From Arthrobacter sp. Leaf337 (GTDB lineage: Bacteria; Actinomycetota; Actinomycetes; Actinomycetales; Micrococcaceae): DNA of 64,000 bases. The position numbers were made by a program, and so were the translations under genes. Below, piece by piece: positions 8,057 through 15,924 of the stretch; position 1 is the first letter of the stretch, and the number at the start of each line of letters is the position of its first letter. The notes under the pieces are model-generated. The model saw only the letters and a list, made by a program, of their open reading frames with translations. It was not told the origin of the DNA and did not search any database. The DNA is taken from NCBI RefSeq assembly GCF_001423745.1, contig NZ_LMPC01000029.1:62001-126000 (forward strand), read 5' to 3'.

Positions 8057-8821
8057 ATGATTCCTCGGGCAGACCAAGGTCCCACCGCACAGGACGCGCA
8101 CACTGACCTGATCCGTGTGTTCATCCTCGATGACCATGAACTTGTCAGGCGCGGGCTTCAGGAGCTTCTTGAGGGCGAGGGTTTCCAGGTTGTGGGCAGC
8201 TCAGGTTCCGCTGTCGAGGCAACGCGGCGCATCCCCGCTCTGCACCCCGACGTTAGCGTGCTCGACGCCCGCCTTCCGGACGGCACGGGCATCGAAGTCT
8301 GCCGGGATGTCCGGTCGGTGGACCCGAATCTCAACTGCCTGATCCTGACGAGTTTCGACGATGAGCAGGCCCTGCGGGGCGCGGTACTCGCCGGCGCCCG
8401 CGGTTACGTCCTGAAGGAAATCGGCGGCACTGACCTCATCGGGGCACTCCGGCGTGCGGCTGCCGGTGAGTCGCTGTTCGACGACGGCGTGGCGGCCAGC
8501 GTCGTCGAAAGCCTCGTCACGCCCCAGCAGGTGGACCCGAGGATTGCCGGGCTCACACCGCAGGAGCGGCGCGTCCTGGAACTCGTAGGTGGCGGCCTGA
8601 CGAACCGGCAGATTGCTGGGGAGATGTTCCTGGCGGAGAAGACCGTTAAGAACTACGTGTCCTCGCTGCTGGCAAAACTTGGGTTTGAACGGCGGACGCA
8701 GGCTGCGGTGTATATTGCCAACAGCTCCATGCCGGCTGCGTCGTCTTCAGGGCACTCCGCAGCGGCACATTCGTCCTCGGCCCACTCGGCCGGCACCGAT
8801 TCCGACGGGCACAGGCACTAA
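8057..8821 (+). CDS. devR: DevR/DosR-type NarL-family response regulator
   Basis: A 254-residue regulator. Its receiver domain has acidic D25/D26, phospho-acceptor D70 (VLDARLPDG) and K120; its LuxR-type helix-turn-helix reads GLTNRQIAGEMFLAEKTVKN. Compared from memory with M. tuberculosis DosR, the key positions D54, K104, K179, K182 and N183 are all present with a constant offset of 16 residues. RRTQAAV near the end is also shared. The N-terminus is 16 residues longer than DosR. A Ser/His-rich tail of about 30 residues (224-254, five His) has no counterpart that I recall. AGGAGG precedes the ATG. It should activate the nearby genes through the DosR-like boxes. The stop codon overlaps that of the convergent kinase gene. 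Confidence 0.88.
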   Translation: MIPRADQGPTAQDAHTDLIRVFILDDHELVRRGLQELLEGEGFQVVGSSGSAVEATRRIPALHPDVSVLDARLPDGTGIEVCRDVRSVDPNLNCLILTSFDDEQALRGAVLAGARGYVLKEIGGTDLIGALRRAAAGESLFDDGVAASVVESLVTPQQVDPRIAGLTPQERRVLELVGGGLTNRQIAGEMFLAEKTVKNYVSSLLAKLGFERRTQAAVYIANSSMPAASSSGHSAAAHSSSAHSAGTDSDGHRH

Positions 8822-10521
8822 AGCGGAACCGACCACTCGAGGCTGGTGCCCGCACCTGGCGCGCCGGTGATGGTGCACGTTCCCTCCAGCATCCTGGCGC
8901 GCTCCTCCATGTTGTTGAGACCGTTGCGCTTCGTGGAACCGTTGAACCCGCTGCCGTTGTCCGTGACCAGGACGGTCATCCTGCCGTCCAGGGCAGAAAC
9001 GGACACCTCGATCGAGTCCGCTCCCGAATGGCGGATGGCGTTGCTCAGCCCCTCTGAAACTACGGCCACCACATGTTCGGCCTTGTCCGGGAGGACTGAG
9101 TCAACCGGGCCTTCCAGCATGAGTCCGGGCGCAAAGGGCAGTGACTTGGCCGCGCTCCGGGTGACGCGGCGGAGCCGCGCGCTGAGCAATTCCGTATCGC
9201 CGTTGCCGGTCCTCAGCGAGTAGATAGTGTCCCGGAGGCTGCGGATGGCCTCATCGAGTTCCCCGGTGACGGCGCGGATCCGATCCAGGGCAAGTTCTTC
9301 CTTCGTGAAGCGGTTCAGGCTTTGGACGCTCAGGCCGGCGGCGAAGAGCCGCTGGATTACGAGGTCATGAAGATCGCGGGCAATACGGTCGCGATCGGTG
9401 TACACCAACAGTTCTTCCCGCAGTCGATGGACCCTGGCGAGTTCCAGCGCCAACGCGACATGGGACCCAAAAACAGCGCCCATCTCCACATCGATCCGGC
9501 CGTACGGGCCGGCCCCGGAATCCCGGACGAGGAGGAGCAAGCCATGATGGGCGCCCTGGGTGCTGAGTGCCACTGCAAGCAGGGGTCCGGCCACGGTACC
9601 TTCCAACACTCCTAGCACGTCGGCGGCGTTGTCCACGAGAACGGGGTCGCCTCCGGAGAGCACCCCCCGGAGCGCTTCCGAATCCAGGGACAACGTCAAG
9701 GGGGAAAACAGATCGGCGCCTTCGCCGTCGGCCCCGGCCACGACGTAGCCGTCGCCGTCCGCCGCGGGTTCCACGATCAGGGCCAGCTTGGATCCGGACT
9801 CTCGAAGGGCCCTCCCGGCGATGGGACCAAGCCCGGCGGAGTGGGCGGGATCGGTCCCCAGCATCAGCCCGGCAACATCCATGCAGGCCTCAAGCCATTG
9901 GGCACGCCGCCTGGCGTCGTCGTAGAGCCGCGCATTTTCGATGGCTACGCCGGCGGCTGCCGCGAGGGCAACGGCCAACTCTTCATCCTCCACCGTGAAG
10001 TCGCCGCCGCCCACCTTCTCCGTCAGATACAGGTTTCCGAAAACAACGTCCCGGACCCGGACCGGAACGCCAAGGAATGACTGCATGGGCGGATGGTGTT
10101 CGGGAAAGCCGTAGGCCTCGGGATGGGTCCTCAGGTCATGAAGCCGCAGTGGCCGGGGGTCGGAGATCAGCAATCCCAAGACGCCATGGCCGGTGGGGAG
10201 GGGGCCGATCTGCTTGGCGAGTTCGCCGTCGATCCCGACCGTTATGAAGTGGCTGAGGGCGCGGTCATCCCCGATGACACCCAAGGCCCCGTAGCGGGCG
10301 CGCAGTAGCTGGCAGGCTGACTGGACAACCCGTTCCAGGACGGCGTCGAGGCTCAAGTCCTCTGCAACGGCAACCACCGCTTCGAGCAGGCCACCCATGC
10401 GTTCCTGGAACTGGAGGAGTTCACCGGCCCGGGAAACAAAGTCCTTGAGCAAGTCCTCGATCCTGGTGCCGCTTGGCGCGGTGTATCGCCCCGGGCCGTC
10501 GCCATCGGCATGCATATCCAC
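8818..10521 (-). CDS. devS: DevS/DosT-type haem-GAF sensor histidine kinase
   Basis: A 567-residue cytoplasmic kinase with two GAF domains (about 57-205 and 210-370), a HisKA_3 dimerisation motif with phospho-acceptor H385 (DRIARDLHD), and an HATPase domain (NAIRHSG, DNGSGF). GAF1 holds GFPEHHPPM and FGNLYLTEK. His143 and Tyr165 are 22 residues apart, the same spacing as haem-ligand His149 and distal Tyr171 in M. tuberculosis DevS. This supports an O2/CO/NO or redox haem sensor. The GTG start at 10521 has AGGAG six bases upstream; the frame continues to 10590 and ATG 10515 is an alternative. It is the partner of the convergent, overlapping DevR-type gene. Confidence 0.87.
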   Translation of the reverse strand: MDMHADGDGPGRYTAPSGTRIEDLLKDFVSRAGELLQFQERMGGLLEAVVAVAEDLSLDAVLERVVQSACQLLRARYGALGVIGDDRALSHFITVGIDGELAKQIGPLPTGHGVLGLLISDPRPLRLHDLRTHPEAYGFPEHHPPMQSFLGVPVRVRDVVFGNLYLTEKVGGGDFTVEDEELAVALAAAAGVAIENARLYDDARRRAQWLEACMDVAGLMLGTDPAHSAGLGPIAGRALRESGSKLALIVEPAADGDGYVVAGADGEGADLFSPLTLSLDSEALRGVLSGGDPVLVDNAADVLGVLEGTVAGPLLAVALSTQGAHHGLLLLVRDSGAGPYGRIDVEMGAVFGSHVALALELARVHRLREELLVYTDRDRIARDLHDLVIQRLFAAGLSVQSLNRFTKEELALDRIRAVTGELDEAIRSLRDTIYSLRTGNGDTELLSARLRRVTRSAAKSLPFAPGLMLEGPVDSVLPDKAEHVVAVVSEGLSNAIRHSGADSIEVSVSALDGRMTVLVTDNGSGFNGSTKRNGLNNMEERARMLEGTCTITGAPGAGTSLEWSVPL

Positions 10522-10619
10522 AAACCACTCCTGACCGCGTCCGTCCGCTCCGGCGTCGTGAGGCCACAATACCGTTAAGGCAATCACCATGGGGTGAGTG
10601 GGGTGTCGATTTGGCGGCA

Positions 10620-10633
10620 GGGACCTTGGGCCC
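10620..10633 (+). promoter_or_regulatory. DosR-like box B
   Basis: GGGACCTTGGGCCC is the best match in the window to the DosR consensus, notably the M. smegmatis-style GGGAC-TT-GGCCC form. It ends 37 bases before the ATG of the second PPOX-family gene, identical to the box A arrangement. Confidence 0.65.
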
Positions 10634-10657
10634 TAGCTTTCCGGACCTACCCTCGCT

Positions 10658-10663
10658 TAGGCT
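10658..10663 (+). promoter_or_regulatory. -10 element TAGGCT
   Basis: TAGGCT begins 24 bases after box B and ends seven bases before the ATG at 10671; a leaderless mRNA is predicted. Confidence 0.45.
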
Positions 10664-10670
10664 CGGCGTC

Positions 10671-11156
10671 ATGAGCACTGATCCTAAACCGGGCGCTGAC
10701 CATCCGCACGAAGTCGAAAACCTTGACAATCACGAATGCTGGCGTTTGCTGCGGAGCGTCTCAGTGGGCCGGCTGGCAGTCTGGGTCGAGGACCACCCGG
10801 ACATCTTCCCCATCAACTACAAGGTGGACCACGGAACTCTCGTCTTCCGCACGGCAGATGGCACCAAGCTGCAGGCAGCCACGGGCGACACTCCTGTTGC
10901 CGTGGAGGCAGACGGCGTGGATGCGGACAGCGGCGTCGCCTGGAGCGTGGTGATCAAAGGGCAAGCCGCGCCGGTCAAGAACCAGCAGGAGGTTCTGGAC
11001 ACTGTGGGACTGCTACTTTTCCCCTGGCAGGCCGGCAAGAAAGAGCACTTCGTCCGGATTACACCGGACACGGTCACGGGCAGGCGTTTCAAGGTCACTC
11101 CCCCGTTGACCTGGTGGACGCCGCTGGATGACGCCACCAGGTCCGGGTACGAATAA
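10671..11156 (+). CDS. pyridoxamine 5'-phosphate oxidase family protein, second paralogue
   Basis: A 161-residue split-barrel protein paralogous to the gene at 6802. It has the parallel blocks VSVGRLAVWVEDHPDIFPINY, FRTADGTKLQAA and VTGRRFKVTPP. Small flavin/F420-type proteins of this fold are induced in mycobacterial dormancy regulons, but the substrate cannot be assigned. The ATG is chosen because a -10 and DosR-like box B sit at the same distances upstream as in the paralogue. It is separated by 149 bases from the divergently transcribed kinase gene and ends 19 bases from the convergent transglutaminase gene. Confidence 0.75.
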   Translation: MSTDPKPGADHPHEVENLDNHECWRLLRSVSVGRLAVWVEDHPDIFPINYKVDHGTLVFRTADGTKLQAATGDTPVAVEADGVDADSGVAWSVVIKGQAAPVKNQQEVLDTVGLLLFPWQAGKKEHFVRITPDTVTGRRFKVTPPLTWWTPLDDATRSGYE

Positions 11157-11175
11157 GCCTGCCAAGGCCGCCGGC

Positions 11176-12027
11176 CTACGCCAGACGGGTGATTTCGACG
11201 CTCACGTTCAACGCGGAACCTCCGCCGCCTGACAGGATGCCCTTGAGCGGCGGCACATCCCGGTAATCGCGTCCGCGTGCCACGGTGACATGGAAGTCGC
11301 CGGCCGGTTTGTGGTTGGTCGGGTCCCAGCTGCGCCATTCGCCGTCCCACCACTCCAGCCACGCGTGCGACTGGCCTGCCACCGTTTCGCCGATGTCCGC
11401 CGTCGAACGCGGGTGAAGGTAACCGGAGACGTACCGGGCCGGAATACCGCAGCTGCGCAGCGCCCCGATGGCGAGGTGCGCCAAGTCCTGGCAGACGCCC
11501 TGGCGTTGCCCCCAGGCCTGCGCGGCGTTGGTGGTGACGCCGGTTGAGCCTTTCATATAGGTCATCTCGCCGCGCATCCATTCGAAGATGGCCATGGCGG
11601 ACCCGTGCGGATTCCTGCCTTCGACGATCCCCGGAATGATCCCGAGGACTTCGTCTCCGGGACCGCTCAACCTGGACTGCGGGACCCAGTCGCTGAACTG
11701 GTTAAGCGTCTCAGGCGCCTGCAGCACGTCCCACGAGACGATGTCGCCCTCCGCCGGGACGCGCTCTGCACGGTGGACTTCGACCGTGGTGGTGGCGACC
11801 ACCTCCAGGTACTCGTGCGGCATCTGCATGTCGAAGGCAGTAACGCGTGTGCCCCAGTAGTCGCGATAGCTGCTGATGGCGGCCTGCGACGGCGCAACTT
11901 TCATGGACGATTCCAGCACTACCTGCTGCGGATCCGTCAGCGGCGTCATGCGGGCTTCGTTGTACGAGAGCGTGACTCGTTTGTTGTACTTGTAGCCGGT
12001 TTTATGGATGATGCTCAGCCGGGTCAT
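11176..12027 (-). CDS. transglutaminase-like cysteine protease-fold protein
   Basis: A 283-residue protein of the bacterial transglutaminase-like family (COG1305 type). It has an N-terminal beta domain and a C-terminal papain-like core. The triad is visible as Cys in RQGVCQDLAH, His in GQSHAWLEW and Asp in WRSWDPTN. There is no signal peptide, so it is cytoplasmic, and it probably acts as a peptidase or amide-forming/cleaving enzyme. It is the last gene of a three-gene minus-strand operon with an alpha-E protein and a circularly permuted ATP-grasp protein. Its ATG overlaps the alpha-E stop (ATGA). The grouping is widely conserved and suggests a peptide or amide tag pathway whose product is unknown. 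Confidence 0.88.
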   Translation of the reverse strand: MTRLSIIHKTGYKYNKRVTLSYNEARMTPLTDPQQVVLESSMKVAPSQAAISSYRDYWGTRVTAFDMQMPHEYLEVVATTTVEVHRAERVPAEGDIVSWDVLQAPETLNQFSDWVPQSRLSGPGDEVLGIIPGIVEGRNPHGSAMAIFEWMRGEMTYMKGSTGVTTNAAQAWGQRQGVCQDLAHLAIGALRSCGIPARYVSGYLHPRSTADIGETVAGQSHAWLEWWDGEWRSWDPTNHKPAGDFHVTVARGRDYRDVPPLKGILSGGGGSALNVSVEITRLA

Positions 12028-12950
12028 GAAACTTCTCCCACCCAGGCCAGTTCGTCCGCCTGATTGAAGTACTTACGGGAAATGGCGTCGGACGCCTGCG
12101 ACACAGCCTTCTGGACGCGCTCCATGTGCTCCGGCAGTTCGGACATGAGGTCGTCCGTACGGTGGAACTCCAGGAAGGTCCGGGCCTGGCCCACGATCCG
12201 GCGTGCGTCGTTGATGAAACCGACACGCTGGGCGGAAGGGTCGAGCTTCGCCAGGCACTCATCAGCATCACGCAGGGCGTAGACGATGGAACGCGGGAAC
12301 AGCCGGTCCAGCAGCAGGAACTCGGCGGCATGCTGGTCCCCGAAGGCGGCCCTGCGGGTCCGGAGGAAGGACTCATATGCCCCGGCGCAGCGGAGCATGT
12401 TGACCCATGACATGCCGGCGGAGAGCACATCGCGGGTTGAAAGCATGCGTGCCGTCATGTCGGCACGCTCCAGGGAACGTCCCAGGGCCAGGAACAACCA
12501 GCTGTCGTCGTGGCTCACGGTGGTGTCCGCCAGGCCGCTGACCATGGCCGTGCGCTCCAGCACCCAGTGGCAGAACCGGTAGGTGCCGACGACGTCCTTG
12601 CGGTGCTGGTTCAGGCCGTAGTAAGTGGTGTTCAAGCTTTCCCAGAGCCCGGAGGAAACCGTTTCGCGGGCACGGCGCGCGTTTTCGCGGGCAGCACCCA
12701 GCGATCCGGCGATCGATGTGGCGCTCTGTTTGTCGTAGGCGAGGGCGTGCAGCAGCTCCTCGAGGCCGAATTCGTCGCTCTCGGGCCGGGCTCCCATAAC
12801 AGCCAGGAGTTCCCGGGCCACATTGTCCCGTTCCTCCGTGGGCAGGTGGTTGAGCCGCTCAAGGTGGACGTCGAGGATGCGGGCGGTACCGTCAGCCCGC
12901 TCCACATAGCGGCCGATCCAAAATAGGGACTCAGCAATACGGCTAAGCAT
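12024..12950 (-). CDS. alpha-E domain-containing protein (DUF403)
   Basis: A 308-residue, almost entirely helical protein of the alpha-E (DUF403, COG2307) family. The typical start is MLSRIAESLFWIGRYVERAD, and conserved helices include RENARRARETVS and DDSWLFLALGRSLERADMTARML. Comparative genomics has proposed that such proteins work with ATP-grasp ligases and transglutaminase-like enzymes in making or processing small peptides, but no member has a settled reaction as far as I know. It is the middle gene of the operon, 81 bases after the ATP-grasp gene and overlapping the transglutaminase gene by four bases. Confidence 0.88.
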   Translation of the reverse strand: MLSRIAESLFWIGRYVERADGTARILDVHLERLNHLPTEERDNVARELLAVMGARPESDEFGLEELLHALAYDKQSATSIAGSLGAARENARRARETVSSGLWESLNTTYYGLNQHRKDVVGTYRFCHWVLERTAMVSGLADTTVSHDDSWLFLALGRSLERADMTARMLSTRDVLSAGMSWVNMLRCAGAYESFLRTRRAAFGDQHAAEFLLLDRLFPRSIVYALRDADECLAKLDPSAQRVGFINDARRIVGQARTFLEFHRTDDLMSELPEHMERVQKAVSQASDAISRKYFNQADELAWVGEVS

Positions 12951-13031
12951 TCGCGGCTACCTCCTGCGGGTCCGAAATCTGCATGTACATAAAAATGGAA
13001 ACTGGTGCGGGGAGCTCCCGACGGCGGCGGC

Positions 13032-14594
13032 TCACTGCTGCTGTTCCGTCTGGCGGTCGCGCCAGTTGCTTTCGACCGGCCACACCGAAACCCGCTCGCG
13101 GACGGTGATGGACGGCCTGGGCAGGAGCTCCACCGGAACCTCGGGAGAATCCGACAGCACCCACGTGTCCTTGGACCCGCCGCCCTGGCTGGAATTGACG
13201 ATCAGCGAACCCTCCTTGAGGGCAACCCGCGTCAGTCCGCCCGGAAGCACCCAGACTTCGTCGCCGTCGTTGACGGCGAACGGTCGCAGGTCGACGTGCC
13301 GAGGGCCAAACTTATCACCGCTGAGGGTGGGAACCGTAGACAGCTGCAGGACCGGCTGCGCAATCCAGCCACGGGGATCCGCGATGACGCGCTTGCGGAG
13401 CGCCTCGAGTTCTTCCTTGGACGCGTCGGGCCCGATGACCAGGCCCTTGCCGCCGGAGCCGTCCACCGGTTTTACCACCAGTTCATCCAGCCTGTCCAGG
13501 ACGTGCTCACGCGCTTCCTTCTCCTCCAGCCGGAACGTGTCCACGTTGGCGATCACGGGCTCTTCGTTGAGGTAGTAGCGGATGAGGTCGGGCACATAGC
13601 TGTAGACGAGCTTGTCGTCGGCTACGCCGTTGCCCACCGCATTGGCGATGGTCACGCCACCGGCGCGGGCCGCATTGACCAGACCGGGGCAGCCCAGCAT
13701 GGAATCGGCGCGGAACTGCAGCGGGTCGAGGAAGTCGTCGTCAATCCGCTTGTAGATCACGTCAACGCGCTGTTCGCCGGCGGTAGTACGCATGTACACC
13801 CGGTTGCCGCGGCAGATGAGGTCGCGGCCCTCAACGAGCTCAACGCCCATGAGACCGGCCAGCAGGGTGTGTTCGAAGTACGCGCTGTTGAACACGCCGG
13901 GCGTGAGGACCACTACGGTGGGGTCGTCGACGCCGGACGGTGCCGTCTTGCGGAGTGCCGACAACAGCCGGCGGGGGTATTCCTCCACCGGACGGATCAG
14001 TTGCTGGCCGAACGCCTCGGGCAGGCCCTTGGCCATGGCCCGGCGGTTTTCCAGCACATAACTTACGCCGGAGGGTACCCGCACGTTGTCTTCGAGCACC
14101 CGAAAGGTTCCCGCAGCGTCACGGACGACGTCGATCCCCGAGATGTGGACGCGCACGCCGCCGGCCGGCTCGAAACCGTGAACCTGGCGATGGAAGTGGG
14201 CACTGGTGGTGACGAGCTGGCGCGGGATGACGCCGTCTGCCACGACCGTCATCTTGTCGTAGACGTCATTGAGGAAGGCTTCGAGGGCACGGACCCGCTG
14301 GGCCACGCCCTTCTCCAGGACGGTCCACTCATCGGCAGGGATCACCCGGGGGACGATATCCAGGGGAAACGGACGTTCCTCTCCGGCGAAGTCGAAAGTG
14401 ACACCGCGGTCCAGGAACGTACGCGCCATCGAATCGGCACGGGCAGTGACATCGGTGAGGGAAAGTTCCCGGAGGGCACCCGCGACCTGTCCGTAGGACT
14501 TCCTGGCTTCTTGGCCGGGTGCAAACATCTCGTCGTAGGCGCCGGTGCGGCCGGCAGCCTCGGAGTAATCCTGGAATAGGTCAGACATGGTCAT
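13032..14594 (-). CDS. circularly permuted ATP-grasp type 2 family protein
   Basis: A 520-residue protein of the DUF404/DUF407 (COG2308) circularly permuted ATP-grasp group. Characteristic stretches are FEPAGGVRVHISGIDVVRD, RVLEDNVRVPSGVSYVLENR, DVIYKRIDDDFLDP and the nucleotide-binding LVVKPVDGSGGKG. It is predicted to form an amide or peptide bond using ATP via an acyl-phosphate. Substrates are unknown. The open frame extends to 14759; ATG 14594 is chosen because AAGGTGG precedes it and MTMSDLFQDY is the usual family start. It is the first gene of the three-gene operon and is divergent from the YeiH-family gene. Confidence 0.9.
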   Translation of the reverse strand: MTMSDLFQDYSEAAGRTGAYDEMFAPGQEARKSYGQVAGALRELSLTDVTARADSMARTFLDRGVTFDFAGEERPFPLDIVPRVIPADEWTVLEKGVAQRVRALEAFLNDVYDKMTVVADGVIPRQLVTTSAHFHRQVHGFEPAGGVRVHISGIDVVRDAAGTFRVLEDNVRVPSGVSYVLENRRAMAKGLPEAFGQQLIRPVEEYPRRLLSALRKTAPSGVDDPTVVVLTPGVFNSAYFEHTLLAGLMGVELVEGRDLICRGNRVYMRTTAGEQRVDVIYKRIDDDFLDPLQFRADSMLGCPGLVNAARAGGVTIANAVGNGVADDKLVYSYVPDLIRYYLNEEPVIANVDTFRLEEKEAREHVLDRLDELVVKPVDGSGGKGLVIGPDASKEELEALRKRVIADPRGWIAQPVLQLSTVPTLSGDKFGPRHVDLRPFAVNDGDEVWVLPGGLTRVALKEGSLIVNSSQGGGSKDTWVLSDSPEVPVELLPRPSITVRERVSVWPVESNWRDRQTEQQQ

Positions 14595-14701
14595 TAGCCA
14601 ACCACCTTTTTGTTTCGAATTCATTACTGATGCCCATTGGGGCGTGTTGAAGCCACCCTTCCGGTTCGTGTTTTTCCGCACTGTTCCGGCAAGGTAGGTG
14701 A

Positions 14702-15847
14702 GTGCCATTGCCCAGATTCCCCGCCGCCCTCCAAGGGCGGATCTCCACACGGATCCCACCCCTGTTGCCGGGACTACTCACTGCCGTTTTCGCCGTCGGG
14801 GTGGCCTTTACCGTACACGCAATGGTGCCTGTCCTGCCCGCCATGACCGTCGCCGTGGTGCTGGGCCTGCTCGCTGCGAACCTCCCCGGCACGGGAACCT
14901 GGGCGGCGGGGCGGGCGCGTCCGGGGCTCGACTTCGCCGGCAAGCACCTGATGCGGGCCGGGATTGTTTTCCTCGGACTGAAAGTAAGCGTGCTGGACGT
15001 CCTGGGGCTTGGCTGGCAGTCGCTGCTGCTGATCACGGGGGTGGTTCTGGTCAGCTTCGTCGGAACATACGGGATTTCCCGGATGTTCCGGCTGACCCGC
15101 GATGCCTCCCTGCTCATCGCCACCGGCTTTTCAATCTGCGGCGCCTCTGCCATTGGGGCGATGGCGGCGGTCCGCAGGATCCGCCATGTGGACACCGTCC
15201 TGCCGGTTGCACTGGTCACGCTGTGTGGCACGTTGGCCATCGGTGTCCTGCCGCTCCTCCTGCACCCGCTGCAGCTCACTCCTGAAGTGTTCGGCGCGTG
15301 GACCGGGGCTTCGGTGCACGACGTCGGCCAGGTGGTGGCCACCGCACAGACCGCAGGCACCGGTGCATTGGCGATCGCCGTCGTCGTGAAGCTGACGCGG
15401 GTGGTCCTGCTGGCCCCCATGGTGGCCGCTGCGGGGATCCACCAGCGGTCGGCCATCAACCGCGATAAGCGCAACGGGGCTGTGCCGGACGGGGCTGTGC
15501 CGGACGGCGCGGGGACGGACGGGATTGCCCGTGCGGAGTCGGGCGGCCCGGCATCCGACGCCGACGGTGCGGAGCTGCGGATGCCGCCCGTTGTTCCGCT
15601 GTTCGTCATTGGATTTGTGGCCATGGTGGGCGTGCGGTCCACCGGGTGGCTGTCCCCCGGTTGGCTGGAGGCGGCGGCCGCCGTGCAGGACCTGCTGCTC
15701 GGCACGGCGCTCTTCGGCCTGGGCTCGGCGGTTCGGGTGCGAACCCTGCTCCACACCGGCGCCAGGGCCCTGTTGGCTGCCCTCGCCGCGTGGCTCCTCA
15801 TCGCCGCCCTGGGCCTTGGGGCTGCCATGCTGATCGTTCAGCCGTGA
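14702..15847 (+). CDS. YeiH-family putative sulfate exporter / UPF0324 membrane protein
   Basis: A 381-residue polytopic membrane protein with about ten hydrophobic segments. It shows the family blocks GLDFAGKHLMRAGIVFLGLKVS, SICGASAIGAMAAV and GASVHDVGQVVATA (first block 22 residues, at about residues 77-98). The YeiH/UPF0324 family is annotated as putative sulfate or other anion exporters; function is not established for most members. A Gly/Asp-rich low-complexity loop (about residues 258-285, with repeated GAVPDGA units) interrupts the later helices. GTG start with AAGGTAGG upstream. It is divergent from the ATP-grasp operon. Confidence 0.85.
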   Translation: MPLPRFPAALQGRISTRIPPLLPGLLTAVFAVGVAFTVHAMVPVLPAMTVAVVLGLLAANLPGTGTWAAGRARPGLDFAGKHLMRAGIVFLGLKVSVLDVLGLGWQSLLLITGVVLVSFVGTYGISRMFRLTRDASLLIATGFSICGASAIGAMAAVRRIRHVDTVLPVALVTLCGTLAIGVLPLLLHPLQLTPEVFGAWTGASVHDVGQVVATAQTAGTGALAIAVVVKLTRVVLLAPMVAAAGIHQRSAINRDKRNGAVPDGAVPDGAGTDGIARAESGGPASDADGAELRMPPVVPLFVIGFVAMVGVRSTGWLSPGWLEAAAAVQDLLLGTALFGLGSAVRVRTLLHTGARALLAALAAWLLIAALGLGAAMLIVQP

Positions 15848-15924
15848 CTGTCTGGTCCCACCCGGACAACGGCACCGGAACTGCGGCACCGGTGATCCGG
15901 CTTGCGCCATGATTCAATAGCTTG

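Noticed and set aside
13005..14579. Long plus-strand ORF of 524 codons
   Set aside because: It lies wholly antisense to the well-supported ATP-grasp gene and has low-complexity composition typical of high-GC shadow frames.
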